The notes beneath the pieces were generated by a model. It was not told the DNA's origin, did not search any database, and saw only the letters and a list, made by a program, of their open reading frames with translations. Made by a program: the position numbers and the translations under genes. Positions 1 to 6,968 of a DNA stretch of 32,220 bases are shown piece by piece (positions within the stretch are counted from its first letter, which is position 1; each line of letters opens with the position of its first letter). This stretch comes from an uncultured bacterium. GTDB taxonomy: Bacteria; Patescibacteriota; Minisyncoccia; Moranbacterales; GWC2-37-73. Location: NCBI GenBank assembly GCA_903866285.1, contig CAIPMZ010000066.1, positions 1 through 32,220 on the forward strand. Direction: 5' to 3'.

Positions 1-33
1 GAGGCTCGACCTCCCTAATGGAGGTCGAGCCTC
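1..33. repeat. REP-like hairpin, copy 1
   Basis: Perfect 14-bp inverted repeat: left arm GAGGCTCGACCTCC (1-14), five-base loop CTAAT, right arm 20-33. The left arm may extend beyond the window start. It belongs to a family seen again at 1364-1398, 6825-6869 and 10512-10556, all built on GGAGG...CCTCC arms with a short loop containing TAAT or TTAT. Confidence 0.8.
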
Positions 34-110
34 CAACGTCTTTCTGCTACTGATTAAGTTGATTCCGTATGATATTGCTAAATTGTTGAAAAAATATTTT
101 GGCAAATATA

Positions 111-147
111 AAAAAACAGGACCCTTGAAAAAGTTCTGTTTTTTTGT
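111..147. terminator. Bidirectional intrinsic terminator
   Basis: Stem AACAGGAC / GTTCTGTT (one G-T pair) with an A-run on the left and a T-run on the right. On the minus strand it lies 16 bases after the stop of the gene at 163-711 and is followed by T residues, so it most likely ends that transcript. Confidence 0.7.
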
Positions 148-162
148 GATTAGGTTGGAAAA

Positions 163-711
163 CTATTGCTCAACTGGAACTTTTTCTCTTTTGTCACCAG
201 GCCAGATTGTTTGTTTGCAAGCGATGAACAAAGCGAAATTGCTAAAAAATTTATGTTCTTCTCCAATGAGCTGGTCAAGTTCAGTTTTCAGTTCAATGGC
301 TGGTGCTTGCCCAATAGCCTCTATAATCTCTGGTAAATCCTGCTTAATAGCGTTTTCAAGCGCGGTGTGCCAAACTGCCTGGTCTTCGTTCCATTCCTTC
401 ATATATTCAAAGCTGTCATCTTTAAGAGGATCAAAGCCGACAATACAATCAGCAAAGCACTCGGCGCTTTCGAGAATACGTTCTTTAGTCTGGGCGTAAT
501 TATTTTCTGGCAAGATTAAAGCTAGCCAATCGAAAAAATCTATTAGCGTATCGTATTTATTGGAAAAATCTGCTAAGTTTTCTGACTTAAGCTTTTCTAA
601 GGTCTTAGCTATTTTCGGATATTTTTCAAGGCGTTCTTTAGCAGATAATTCAAAGGGATGCGGGCTAGGAAGCTGGCTACCCAAACCTTCAAAGTTAAAT
701 TTTTCAAACAT
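163..711 (-). CDS. Hypothetical protein, 182 aa
   Basis: I do not recognise this protein. It is soluble, acidic and mostly helical in appearance, with no signal peptide, membrane segment or obvious catalytic motif. Tryptophan and aromatic residues cluster in the middle (FFDWLALILPENNY near residues 58-71; EWNEDQAVWH near 107-116). The ATG at 709-711 is the only sensible start, and no clear Shine-Dalgarno precedes it. The gene stands alone, followed directly by an intrinsic terminator at 111-147. It is real rather than a shadow because of its length, the single clean start and the terminator placed at its end. Function unknown. Confidence 0.7.
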   Translation of the reverse strand: MFEKFNFEGLGSQLPSPHPFELSAKERLEKYPKIAKTLEKLKSENLADFSNKYDTLIDFFDWLALILPENNYAQTKERILESAECFADCIVGFDPLKDDSFEYMKEWNEDQAVWHTALENAIKQDLPEIIEAIGQAPAIELKTELDQLIGEEHKFFSNFALFIACKQTIWPGDKREKVPVEQ

Positions 712-821
712 ATGTTTTAGTTAAAGATTATTTACGCTTTTATTATAATCTTTTGGCTAAAAAATAAAAGAGGGGATAAAAAAGAGGCGAGACATAAGCG
801 ACAATTTCTGGGAAAGAAAAA

Positions 822-908
822 ATGGCCAGCATTATTGAGTCCAAAGAGCTGGCTGATCTTCAAAAACTCATCTTCAATTTACTTTGGGATACGTTGCCGA
901 GGAAATAA
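822..908 (+). CDS. Possible 28-aa small ORF or gene remnant
   Basis: The ATG at 822 is preceded by GGAAAG at a suitable Shine-Dalgarno distance, and the frame reads MASIIESKELADLQKLIFNL and onward to TAA at 906-908. The peptide looks like a folded-protein N terminus (amphipathic helix) rather than random sequence, but nothing matches it downstream, where the GC-rich repeat begins. It could be the 5' stump of a gene destroyed by repeat insertion. Weak call. Confidence 0.25.
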   Translation: MASIIESKELADLQKLIFNLLWDTLPRK

Positions 909-943
909 AAAGCCGATGCAAAACTACCTGCCCGCAATGCTGC

Positions 944-999
944 GCCCGCCAGCAACGCTTCGCGTAGCGATGCGGACTGGCATAGCGTTGCAGGCGGGC
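944..999. repeat. GC-rich inverted repeat
   Basis: Arms GCCCGCCAGCAACGCT (944-959) and AGCGTTGCAGGCGGGC (984-999) match at 15 of 16 positions. They are followed by further GGCAGGC/GCCTGCC units to about 1020. The island is far more GC-rich than its surroundings and resembles the CCTGCC/GGCAGG palindromes elsewhere in the window. Confidence 0.65.
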
Positions 1000-1149
1000 C
1001 TGCCCTGGCGGCAGGCGGGCGAATGAAATACGAATTTACGAAAATGGATCTTTGCACTGGGACGGAGCTAAGCTCCGGAATAGTAAATTACGAATGATTA
1101 AGTTAGTTTGGCATAAGATGTAAACCTTTCGTGTTGAAGTTATTTTAAA

Positions 1150-1196
1150 AAGTATTGCAAATTCTTGCATATGCGACTTTTTGCAATACTTTTTTA
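1150..1196 (+). terminator. Terminator-like hairpin inside a direct repeat
   Basis: Arms AAGTATTGCAA (1150-1160) and TTGCAATACTT (1181-1191) are perfectly complementary and run into a T-run. The right portion (1159-1195) recurs at 2014-2050, where the left arm is missing. Confidence 0.55.
1159..1195. repeat. 37-bp direct repeat, left copy
   Basis: This segment, with the core CTTGCATATGCGACTTT, recurs at 2014-2050 with 36 of 37 bases identical. The two copies bracket the wHTH-nucleotidyltransferase gene at 1440-2003. Confidence 0.85.
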
Positions 1197-1363
1197 GTGT
1201 GAGTAAATAGAAATATTCCTAGCATCGCAACTTAGGCCATATGGGCATGGTTGCAATGCGTATACTCAAGCATTTTTCAAGTGTGTCAAAAAAATGCATA
1301 TGCATGAAATTGACACGCTTATTATGGCTAATACTAAATCAAATAAAACACTGTTAGTTACAA

Positions 1364-1398
1364 GGAGGCTCGACTTCCCTAATGGAGGTCGAGTCTCC
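1364..1398. repeat. REP-like hairpin, copy 2
   Basis: Arms GGAGGCTCGACTTCC (1364-1378) and GGAGGTCGAGTCTCC (1384-1398) pair fully if two G-T wobbles are allowed. The sequence is nearly identical to the hairpin at 1-33 and in the same orientation. Wobble rather than mismatch changes suggest selection on a single-stranded fold, or recent drift. Confidence 0.8.
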
Positions 1399-1439
1399 AG
1401 CCCTCCTTAATCTGGACAAAAAGCAAAAAGCATGCTAAA

Positions 1440-2003
1440 ATGAACTTAAGTTCAGAATTATTAAACTTAAGTTCAAAAATGACTAAACTTGAGAAAAAAA
1501 TCATCATCCTGCTGTCGAACTACCCAGAAAATGAATTTTATGGGCAAGAAATAGCGAAAAAAGTGGCCTGTAGTAAGGCTTCGGTTAGTGGTATCTTGAA
1601 AACGCTTGCTGAAAAGAAACTTGTTTTAAAGAAAATCAAGGGCAATATGAAATTTTATCAAATCAATCAAGAAGCTATCGAGCTGAAAAAGTTCAAACTG
1701 GACTTGATTTTGGATGGGATAAAACCGGTTATTTTCAAATTAGAAAAATTTTCAAAGAAAATCATTCTTTTCGGTTCGGCTAGCAGAGGCGAGCAGATGT
1801 TCAATAGCGACATTGATTTATTTGTGTTGACTAATGAAAAAGAGGAAGTTAAAGAGGAATTGAAAAAAATAAATTCAAAATTGCAAATCAAAGCCGTGCT
1901 GAAAACCCCTGGTCAGTGGTCGGAAACAGAAGTGACTGATCCGGAATTCTATCACGAGGTTAAAAACGGAATAACTTTATTTGAATATGTCCCAAGAATT
2001 TAA
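1440..2003 (+). CDS. wHTH regulator fused to a nucleotidyltransferase domain
   Basis: An N-terminal winged helix-turn-helix of MarR/ArsR-like form (about residues 15-80; recognition helix near CSKASVSGILKTL) is followed by a minimal nucleotidyltransferase domain. The latter shows GSASRG (112-117) and SDIDLFV (123-129), the signature that binds nucleotide and supplies two metal-binding aspartates (D124, D126). Length is 187 aa from ATG 1440, or 174 aa from ATG 1479; the second start would place the twin palindromes upstream of the coding region. Proteins of this layout are usually taken as autoregulated regulators related to MNT antitoxin-type enzymes, but no HEPN partner is visible beside it. 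The gene is bracketed by 37-bp direct repeats, which suggests acquisition as a unit. Confidence 0.8.
   Translation: MNLSSELLNLSSKMTKLEKKIIILLSNYPENEFYGQEIAKKVACSKASVSGILKTLAEKKLVLKKIKGNMKFYQINQEAIELKKFKLDLILDGIKPVIFKLEKFSKKIILFGSASRGEQMFNSDIDLFVLTNEKEEVKEELKKINSKLQIKAVLKTPGQWSETEVTDPEFYHEVKNGITLFEYVPRI
1441..1475. promoter_or_regulatory. Twin palindromic operator candidate
   Basis: TGAACTTAAGTTCA (1441-1454) is a perfect 14-bp palindrome. A second copy with core AACTTAAGTT lies at 1464-1473. Their centres are 21 bp apart, two helical turns. They overlap the first possible ATG (1440) of a DNA-binding protein and lie just upstream of the alternative ATG (1479), which fits an autoregulatory operator. 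Confidence 0.5.
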
Positions 2004-2013
2004 AAAATATATC

Positions 2014-2050
2014 AAATTCTTGCATATGCGACTTTCTGCAATACTTTTTT
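2014..2050. repeat. 37-bp direct repeat, right copy
   Basis: Matches 1159-1195 at 36 of 37 positions. It begins 11 bases after the stop of the wHTH-nucleotidyltransferase gene. The T-run at its end could also help terminate that transcript. Confidence 0.85.
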
Positions 2051-2067
2051 GTTGAAAAACGCGTAGC

Positions 2068-2099
2068 AAAAAACCTTCTCATAAATGAGAAGGTTTTTT
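2068..2099. terminator. Bidirectional intrinsic terminator
   Basis: Perfect 13-bp arms (AAAAAACCTTCTC at 2068-2080, GAGAAGGTTTTTT at 2087-2099) with a six-base loop. A-run and T-run on either side allow termination in both directions. Confidence 0.85.
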
Positions 2100-2127
2100 C
2101 GGGAGCAATTGCTAAGTTTTGCGTTGA

Positions 2128-2279
2128 TTGTTCTGTAGACAAGTCCCAGCAGACGGATCCGCCGGGGAAGGAGCAGTGTCGAGGAGGAGCGCAGCCGAAA
2201 CCACCCAACCCATGTCTGGACAAAAAAGCACCCGATACTGAGGACAAAAGATAGAAGCCCCCAGCTGTCTACAGGACAA
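2128..2279. other. Segment closed by a 14-bp inverted repeat; possible structured RNA
   Basis: TTGTTCTGTAGACA (2128-2141) pairs with TGTCTACAGGACAA (2266-2279) apart from one G-T pair, enclosing about 125 bases that are more GC-rich than the flanks and have no convincing ORF. On the minus strand the segment would be followed by the terminator at 2068-2099. It could be a small RNA gene or a mobile palindromic element. I could not match it to SRP, tmRNA, RNase P or 6S RNA. Confidence 0.35.
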
Positions 2280-2347
2280 CAAACACAAAATTTAAAAAAA
2301 AACAAATCGGAGCTCTTTTTCCACCCGATAGAACAGTCTAGCACGGC

Positions 2348-2376
2348 TTGGATTTTTTGTCAAGGGGTGGTAGAAT
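2348..2376 (+). promoter_or_regulatory. Promoter candidate for ruvB (extended -10)
   Basis: -35 TTGGAT (2348-2353), 17-bp spacer ending TGG, -10 TAGAAT (2371-2376). This matches the TGn extended -10 form seen at 8877, 9866, 12462 and 14932. The leader to ruvB would be about 260 bases. Confidence 0.45.
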
Positions 2377-2382
2377 GCACAC

Positions 2383-2640
2383 ATAGCATGTAACATAGAA
2401 CATGCAACAAGGATCTATAACATTTAATACGTTGAAAATGGTTTTTTGTTTCAACAAAGGTAAATATAATAGAGATAAAGTTGAGATATAATAGAAATAT
2501 GGTAGAAATAGAAAACAATTAATTTCAATTATATTTCGTGAAGCATATTTCTATGTGTTTCTATGCATAAGGGTTTTACTGATTACTATCTCACGTCTGC
2601 ATGCTACGTGCTTTATGTTCCATGCTATGTGATTTAAAAT
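2383..2640. repeat. Facing arrays of degenerate words upstream of ruvB
   Basis: Words such as AGCATGTAACATAGAACATG near 2386 face their complements near 2598-2632 (CATGCTACGTGCTTTATG...). An inner array of ATAGAAAT-type words (about 2470-2515) faces TTTCTATG words (about 2545-2570). The whole spacer is a loose nested inverted repeat. It contains no gene. Confidence 0.55.
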
Positions 2641-3651
2641 ATGATTACCAATTCCGAAGAACAAATTGAAGATGTCTCCCTAGATAACACCCTCAGGCCG
2701 CAAAGGCTGTCGGAATATGTTGGCCAGGAAAAAATTCGCAAAAATTTGCAGATGTTTATTGACGCTGCCAAAAAAAGGGGTGAATCAATTGAGCATGTGC
2801 TTTTGTATGGACCGGCAGGGCTTGGCAAGACCACGCTGGCGCATATTATTGCCAATGAAATGGGCGTGAACATCAAAATCACTTCTGGGCCAGCTATTGA
2901 AAGAGTGGGCGACCTGGGCTCAATTTTGACGAACTTACAAGATGGCGATGTGCTTTTTATTGATGAAATTCATCGCCTCAACAAGTTGATCGAAGAAGTG
3001 CTTTATCCCGCCATGGAAGATTACAAATTGGATGTAATTATTGGGAAAGGCCCTTCGGCGCGAACTCTTCAACTTGATTTGCCAAAGTTTACTTTGATTG
3101 GTGCCACCACCAGATTGGGCAGCCTTTCCAATCCACTGCGCAATCGTTTCGGGGCAATTCACAGATTGGAATTTTACAATGATGAAGAAATGAAAAAAAT
3201 TATTTCTCGCAGTGGCAAAATTTTGGGCATTTCTCTGGATGAAAGTGGTTCTGGCGAAATTGCGCGCTCTAGTCGAAAAACTCCCCGCGTGGGTAACCGG
3301 ATGATTAAACGGGTGCGGGATTATGCTCAAATTAATGAGCATCCCGTAATTGATAGCGCTATCGCCAGAAAAGCCTTGGACATGATGGACGTGGATCACT
3401 TAGGCCTTGAACCGACTGACCGTTTTATTTTAGAAACCATTATCAAAAAATTCGGGGGCGGGCCAGTTGGAATTTCTACGATTGCGGCGGCCACTTCTGA
3501 GGAAATTGAAACAATTGAAGATGTTTACGAACCATTTTTAATTCAACTTGGCTTTCTAACGCGGACGCCCCGCGGGCGCGTCGTAACCGACAGCGGCTTT
3601 CTCCACATGGGTTATCCGGTGCCTGTCGAGAATCAGAATAAACTGCTATAA
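2641..3651 (+). CDS. ruvB: Holliday junction branch migration ATPase RuvB
   Basis: AAA+ motor that drives branch migration of Holliday junctions with RuvA and hands the junction to RuvC. Length 336 aa is normal. Visible motifs: Walker A GPAGLGKTT (57-65), Walker B VLFIDEI (104-110), sensor 1 GATTR (154-158), arginine-finger segment LRNRFG (166-171), and a C-terminal winged-helix domain with the family-typical FGGGPVGISTIAAA stretch. Start ATG 2641 gives the standard short N-terminal extension before LRP; no Shine-Dalgarno is apparent. ruvA (24274) and ruvC (16095) lie elsewhere in this window, so the complex is encoded without a ruvAB operon. Confidence 0.98.
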   Translation: MITNSEEQIEDVSLDNTLRPQRLSEYVGQEKIRKNLQMFIDAAKKRGESIEHVLLYGPAGLGKTTLAHIIANEMGVNIKITSGPAIERVGDLGSILTNLQDGDVLFIDEIHRLNKLIEEVLYPAMEDYKLDVIIGKGPSARTLQLDLPKFTLIGATTRLGSLSNPLRNRFGAIHRLEFYNDEEMKKIISRSGKILGISLDESGSGEIARSSRKTPRVGNRMIKRVRDYAQINEHPVIDSAIARKALDMMDVDHLGLEPTDRFILETIIKKFGGGPVGISTIAAATSEEIETIEDVYEPFLIQLGFLTRTPRGRVVTDSGFLHMGYPVPVENQNKLL

Positions 3652-3718
3652 TAAAAATATAAAAAAATTTCTAATATCCAATGCCTAATGTCTAATGAAA
3701 TTCGGTAGCGATATAAGA

Positions 3719-3830
3719 GAGATAAAATAGAAATAAAATTTGTCATCGCGATCCGCCCAGGGCGGAGTGACTGATCCAGAACGTAGCATTGCTCTGGATT
3801 GCCACGCATGATCACATGCTCGCAAAGACA
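3719..3830. repeat. MITE-like dispersed repeat, type TGTCAT, copy 1
   Basis: The core 3741-3830 runs from TGTCATCGCGATCCGCC to GCTCGCAAAGACA, with weak terminal inverted repeats and an internal TCCGCCCAGGGCGGA palindrome (3752-3766). A related copy is at 12575-12684, including the preceding A-rich 20 bases, and a more diverged one at 24103-24196. All share GGATTGCCACGC plus a CATG(C)-containing palindrome. No ORF. Confidence 0.75.
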
Positions 3831-3842
3831 TTATAAAAAACT

Positions 3843-4067
3843 ATGCTCGTTACCATATTCCAAATTCTTTATTTAGTCGTTTTCTTCACGATGTCGCTGA
3901 TGAGCGTCTTTATTGTGTTTCACATTGTTTTCTATGCTTACAGCGCCTTTTCAAAATTAACTATGTTGGCGATTTTTGTGCCAGTTATATTGGTCCTGCT
4001 TTTTACGAACTTTATTTTATTTAGACAAATCCCGCTAGCTAATATTTTTTCAGCGACTTTTCTATGA
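3843..4067 (+). CDS. Small membrane protein, 74 aa
   Basis: Two hydrophobic helices (about residues 3-33 and 40-62) with almost no charged residues; no known catalytic motif. Its stop overlaps the start of the PH-domain membrane protein (ATGA at 4064-4067), so the two are translationally coupled and likely act together in the membrane. The N terminus MLVTIFQILYLVVFFTMS has no cleavage site, so an integral protein is more likely than a secreted one. I cannot name a function. Confidence 0.75.
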   Translation: MLVTIFQILYLVVFFTMSLMSVFIVFHIVFYAYSAFSKLTMLAIFVPVILVLLFTNFILFRQIPLANIFSATFL

Positions 4068-4645
4068 TTAATGGCTTTTCAAAATTTCATTTCAAGGGCG
4101 TCGGGGAAAATGAAGAGATCGTAAAAGTGCTTCATCGAAATTGGTTTTATCTTTTGCAACAATTTTTAATGTTGATTTTTTTGGCAGTAATTTTTCTTTT
4201 TTCCGTGACCTATATCCCGAGATTTTTCCCAGATTTTATGGGCTCACAGTCGAAGGAATTTTTAGCTTTTCTCGAAAATTTCTTTTTACTAATTATTTGG
4301 GTGTACGGTTTTTTAATTTGGATTGATTATTATTTTGATGTTTGGATAATTACGACTGAACGGATCGTGAATATTGAACAACAGGGGATGTTTTCGCGCA
4401 GAGTTAGTGAAATGGAATATTCAAAGATGCAGGATATTACCGCTGAAGTTGTTGGCTTTTTCCCCACGATTATAAATTACGGCGATGTCAGAGTCCAAAC
4501 GGCGGCTGAAGATAAGGAATTTGTTTTTAGAACAATCTCGGATCCGTATCATATCAAGAGTATCATTTTTAATATGCAAAAGCGCGACTCGCTGCAAAAC
4601 ACGAAAGAGCTTGGGGATATGATTAAAGGAAAAATCAGAGCTTAA
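4064..4645 (+). CDS. Bacterial PH-domain (DUF304-like) membrane protein
   Basis: 193 aa. Two transmembrane helices (about 32-52 and 70-90) are followed by a bacterial Pleckstrin-homology-like domain (bPH2/DUF304 type, about 92-150), recognisable from the segments IITTERIVNIEQQG, SRRVSEMEYSKMQDI and YGDVRVQTA. Members of this family (YdbS/YdbT-like) are membrane-anchored with a cytoplasmic PH-like beta sandwich; their substrate is generally unknown. It is coupled to the upstream small membrane protein by a 4-base overlap. The C terminus is a short basic/polar helix. A perfect 46-bp palindrome follows 25 bases after the stop and may end transcription. Confidence 0.85.
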   Translation: MINGFSKFHFKGVGENEEIVKVLHRNWFYLLQQFLMLIFLAVIFLFSVTYIPRFFPDFMGSQSKEFLAFLENFFLLIIWVYGFLIWIDYYFDVWIITTERIVNIEQQGMFSRRVSEMEYSKMQDITAEVVGFFPTIINYGDVRVQTAAEDKEFVFRTISDPYHIKSIIFNMQKRDSLQNTKELGDMIKGKIRA

Positions 4646-4670
4646 ATTTTCCAACGTAAAAAATTCGGGT

Positions 4671-4716
4671 GTTCCTAGGGACTTAGTCCCCAGCTGGGGA
4701 CTAAGTCCCTAGGAAC
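4671..4716. repeat. Perfect 46-bp palindrome
   Basis: GTTCCTAGGGACTTAGTCCC (4671-4690) leads into CAG|CTG at the centre and then its exact reverse complement; all 23 pairs match. A related half, CCTAGGGACTAAGTCCCT, lies at 32064-32081. It stands between the PH-protein gene and the lamin-tail gene, with no T-run, so it is a REP-like element rather than a classical terminator. Confidence 0.9.
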
Positions 4717-4758
4717 CAAATTTAGCCATAGAACTTAATTGCAAGGGGCAAACTTCGC

Positions 4759-6786
4759 GTGAACACAAAGAGAAAAATAAAATACGCGGTTGTATTTTTA
4801 TCACTGGCACTGCCAATTTTTTTGGCAGTGTTTTTTGTTTTTAATGAAAAGGCATGGTCTAGTGAAGGTGGCATAGATAAGGGTGATATTATAATAAACG
4901 AATTAATGTGGATGGGGATGGGTAGCTCCACGAGTGATGAATGGCTTGAGCTCAAAAATACAACAGCCAAGTTAATCAATCTTGATGAATGTCAAACTGT
5001 GAAGGTAATTGATGATAAGGAAATCATAGTAACGGCAAGTTTAAAAGATCAGACAATATCACCCAAAGATTATTTTGTAATATCCTATAAGACAAGAGAT
5101 GACTCGAAAATAAATACTGACACGCACAAGGCACTTTCTTATTTGTCACTTTCAAATACAACCCTAAGGCTTATATTAAAGTGTAGTGGAAATATTATAG
5201 ATACGGCTGGAGACGGAAAAATTCCATTTGCTGGAGAAAATAGTCTTATAAAAAAATCTATGGAGCGAAATGATATTTTTACTGATGGAGCAATGAAATA
5301 TAGTTGGCATACGTGTTCTGTGGCTGAAAATATTGATGCAAATACTACTGACTGTGCAACGCCTGGTGCAGAAAATTCAAAACTCGCAGAAAAAATTCCT
5401 GAGTCGCCAAAAGTTTACTCCGATAAAATTCAAATCACGGAACTTTTCCCTAATCCTTTTCAGGCTCAATATGAAGAATATATTGAACTATATAATGGCA
5501 CGGCGGAAAAGGTTGATTTAGCTGGCTGGACCTTGCACGATGCTTCAAAAACGGGAAAGTATACTTTCCCGGTAGGCTTTCTAATAAAAGCCAAAGAATA
5601 TTTGGCGATTTTTAAAAAAGATTTTAAATTTGCGCTCAATAATTCTGGCGATGAAAGGGTGACTCTTTTTGATCCCAATGGAAAAGAGGTTTCTAAAGCT
5701 TTGTATGACGGTAGCAAGCGAAACCTTTCCTATAACTTCGATGGCAACCGCTGGCGTTGGAGTAAATTTTTAACGCCGGGTGCGGAAAATATTTTAAACA
5801 GTGAGCCGTATGGAACTTTGAAAATTGATGATGATGTGTATGAAAATGTATATGCGAATTTTTCAATTTCAACTGGCGATAGTGATGGCGATAGTGTAAA
5901 AGTGACTTGGGATTTTGGCGATGGGCATAAAAGTTATTTATTAAAAACAAGGCATAAATATCTCGCCACTGGAAAATATTTAGCGAGCGTAAAATTAACC
6001 GATGGCAGCGAGGAGACTTTAAAAGAATTTGAGGTCGAAGTTCAGAAAATTCCGCATCCAAAAGTTGCGCTTGTTGCTGTCAAAGCAAATCCGAAAGGCA
6101 AAGATAGTGAGTTTGAAACTTTGACGATTAAAAATAATTCGAAAAAGAAAATAAATCTCAAAGGTTGGAGCATCGCAACTGGAACTAAAAAGCTTGCAAA
6201 CCACCCAATCAAAGAAAGCGTTGTTATTAAGAAGGGTAAAGCCAAGGAAATCACTCGCCAAGTTTCAAGTTTTTCCTTAAATAATAAAAAGGCGAAAGTT
6301 GAATTGCGTTATCCGGACGGCAAAATTGCCAGCAAATTAAAATATGATCACGGCAAGGTTTCGATTGCGGAAGATGAGGTTTATGAAAAAACAAAAGGCG
6401 GATGGGTTTGGATAGAAAAAATTTCAAATGACAAATCGCAAATTCCAAATAAGAGTCAAGATGCAATAGACAATATACAAAATTCAATAGACAATAGCCA
6501 GGATACAATAGAGGATATTCAAAATACAATAGATAGTGAATGGGAGGGCGAGCGAAAGGGAGTTGGACTCCCTTTGTGGGAGTCCAACTCCCAAGGGGGT
6601 GAGTTGGTAAATATTGAATTATTGAAAAATCAACCAGCTGTACTGGGAGCGGAAATGGTGCGGGAAGTCGGCGGACAATATTTTTTTACCTCACAAGTTG
6701 AGCAGAAACACTACCTGGTTTCGTTTTTTGAAAATCTTCTTGCTAGTTTAAATGTAGGAATGAATCAGATGTTGAATTATTTTTGA
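4759..6786 (+). CDS. Secreted lamin-tail-domain protein with PKD domain
   Basis: 675 aa; GTG start at 4759 with AAGGGG 10 bases upstream. A signal peptide or anchor (about residues 10-30) precedes lamin-tail domain 1 (about 43-200: IIINELMW, DEWLELKN) and lamin-tail domain 2 (about 222-350: IQITELFPNP, EEYIELYN, GWTLHD). A PKD-type domain (WDFGDG at 384-389) and a third, more diverged lamin-tail-like domain (about 430-545: SEFETLTIKNNS, LKGWSIA) follow. Such proteins are common surface or secreted proteins of CPR bacteria, thought to be adhesive or nuclease-associated; no nuclease motif is seen here. Residues about 556-615 are low-complexity (repeated DNIQNSIDNS-like units) and include a translated 15-bp hairpin, apparently inserted repeat DNA. 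The hydrophobic C-terminal tail may be a weak membrane contact. Confidence 0.85.
   Translation: MNTKRKIKYAVVFLSLALPIFLAVFFVFNEKAWSSEGGIDKGDIIINELMWMGMGSSTSDEWLELKNTTAKLINLDECQTVKVIDDKEIIVTASLKDQTISPKDYFVISYKTRDDSKINTDTHKALSYLSLSNTTLRLILKCSGNIIDTAGDGKIPFAGENSLIKKSMERNDIFTDGAMKYSWHTCSVAENIDANTTDCATPGAENSKLAEKIPESPKVYSDKIQITELFPNPFQAQYEEYIELYNGTAEKVDLAGWTLHDASKTGKYTFPVGFLIKAKEYLAIFKKDFKFALNNSGDERVTLFDPNGKEVSKALYDGSKRNLSYNFDGNRWRWSKFLTPGAENILNSEPYGTLKIDDDVYENVYANFSISTGDSDGDSVKVTWDFGDGHKSYLLKTRHKYLATGKYLASVKLTDGSEETLKEFEVEVQKIPHPKVALVAVKANPKGKDSEFETLTIKNNSKKKINLKGWSIATGTKKLANHPIKESVVIKKGKAKEITRQVSSFSLNNKKAKVELRYPDGKIASKLKYDHGKVSIAEDEVYEKTKGGWVWIEKISNDKSQIPNKSQDAIDNIQNSIDNSQDTIEDIQNTIDSEWEGERKGVGLPLWESNSQGGELVNIELLKNQPAVLGAEMVREVGGQYFFTSQVEQKHYLVSFFENLLASLNVGMNQMLNYF
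6424..6600. repeat. In-frame repeat insertion within lamin-tail gene
   Basis: An array of degenerate words (CAAATCGCAAATTCC, AATAGACAATA, CAATAGA...) is followed by a perfect 15-bp hairpin with arms GGGAGTTGGACTCCC (6558-6572) and its complement (6578-6592). Both components look like the material of the intergenic spacers, yet the reading frame stays open. Confidence 0.75.
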
Positions 6787-6824
6787 GAGTAATTTAGATT
6801 GAATTCATTTAAGGCTAGTCAGGC

Positions 6825-6869
6825 GTTGGAGGTTGAGCCTTCATTATGGAGGCTCAACCTCCTTGCAAC
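6825..6869. repeat. REP-like hairpin, copy 3
   Basis: Core arms GGAGGTTGAGCCT (6828-6840) and AGGCTCAACCTCC (6850-6862), with outer GTTG/CAAC ends. The same 45-bp architecture, from GTTGGAGGTT to CCTCCTTGCAAC, is found at 10512-10556. Confidence 0.85.
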
Positions 6870-6924
6870 AGGCAGTGTTTTAATTGATTTGGCGTGATGC
6901 TGAATTGAAAAATTTGACGCATTT

Positions 6925-6953
6925 TTGACTTAATGATAGAATATCATTATAAG
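6925..6953 (+). promoter_or_regulatory. Promoter for the RhuM-like pseudogene
   Basis: -35 TTGACT (6925-6930), 17-bp spacer, -10 TATAAG (6948-6953). It ends 15 bases before the ATG, giving a very short leader of about 8-10 bases, consistent with the absence of a Shine-Dalgarno. Confidence 0.6.
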
Positions 6954-6968
6954 TCTTAAAACAAACAT

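Larger units (their letters stand above)
712..1439. other. Repeat-rich spacer (728 bp)
   Basis: No long gene is seen. The spacer holds a possible 28-codon ORF (822-908), a GC-rich inverted repeat (944-999), a small hairpin CGGAGCT-A-AGCTCCG (1063-1077), a terminator-like hairpin (1150-1196), an operator-like nested palindrome (GTGTCA/TGACAC at 1283-1316 enclosing ATGCATATGCAT) and a REP-like hairpin (1364-1398). Base composition swings from very AT-rich to GC-rich within 100 bases. Confidence 0.6.

Noticed and set aside
59..499. 146-codon plus-strand open frame
   Set aside because: It lies antisense to the 163-711 gene, its translation is Ser/Cys/Leu-rich without family likeness, and it runs across a terminator.
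835..1057. Overlapping 63- and 65-codon frames on both strands around the GC-rich repeat
   Set aside because: They are read through the inverted repeat and have Ala/Arg-rich compositions forced by the GC-rich palindrome.
2155..2200. Segment GGGGAAGGAGCAG reminiscent of SRP RNA helix 8
   Set aside because: The canonical GGAA tetraloop context and the opposing AGG side are not in place, and the flanking halves do not pair as in 4.5S RNA.
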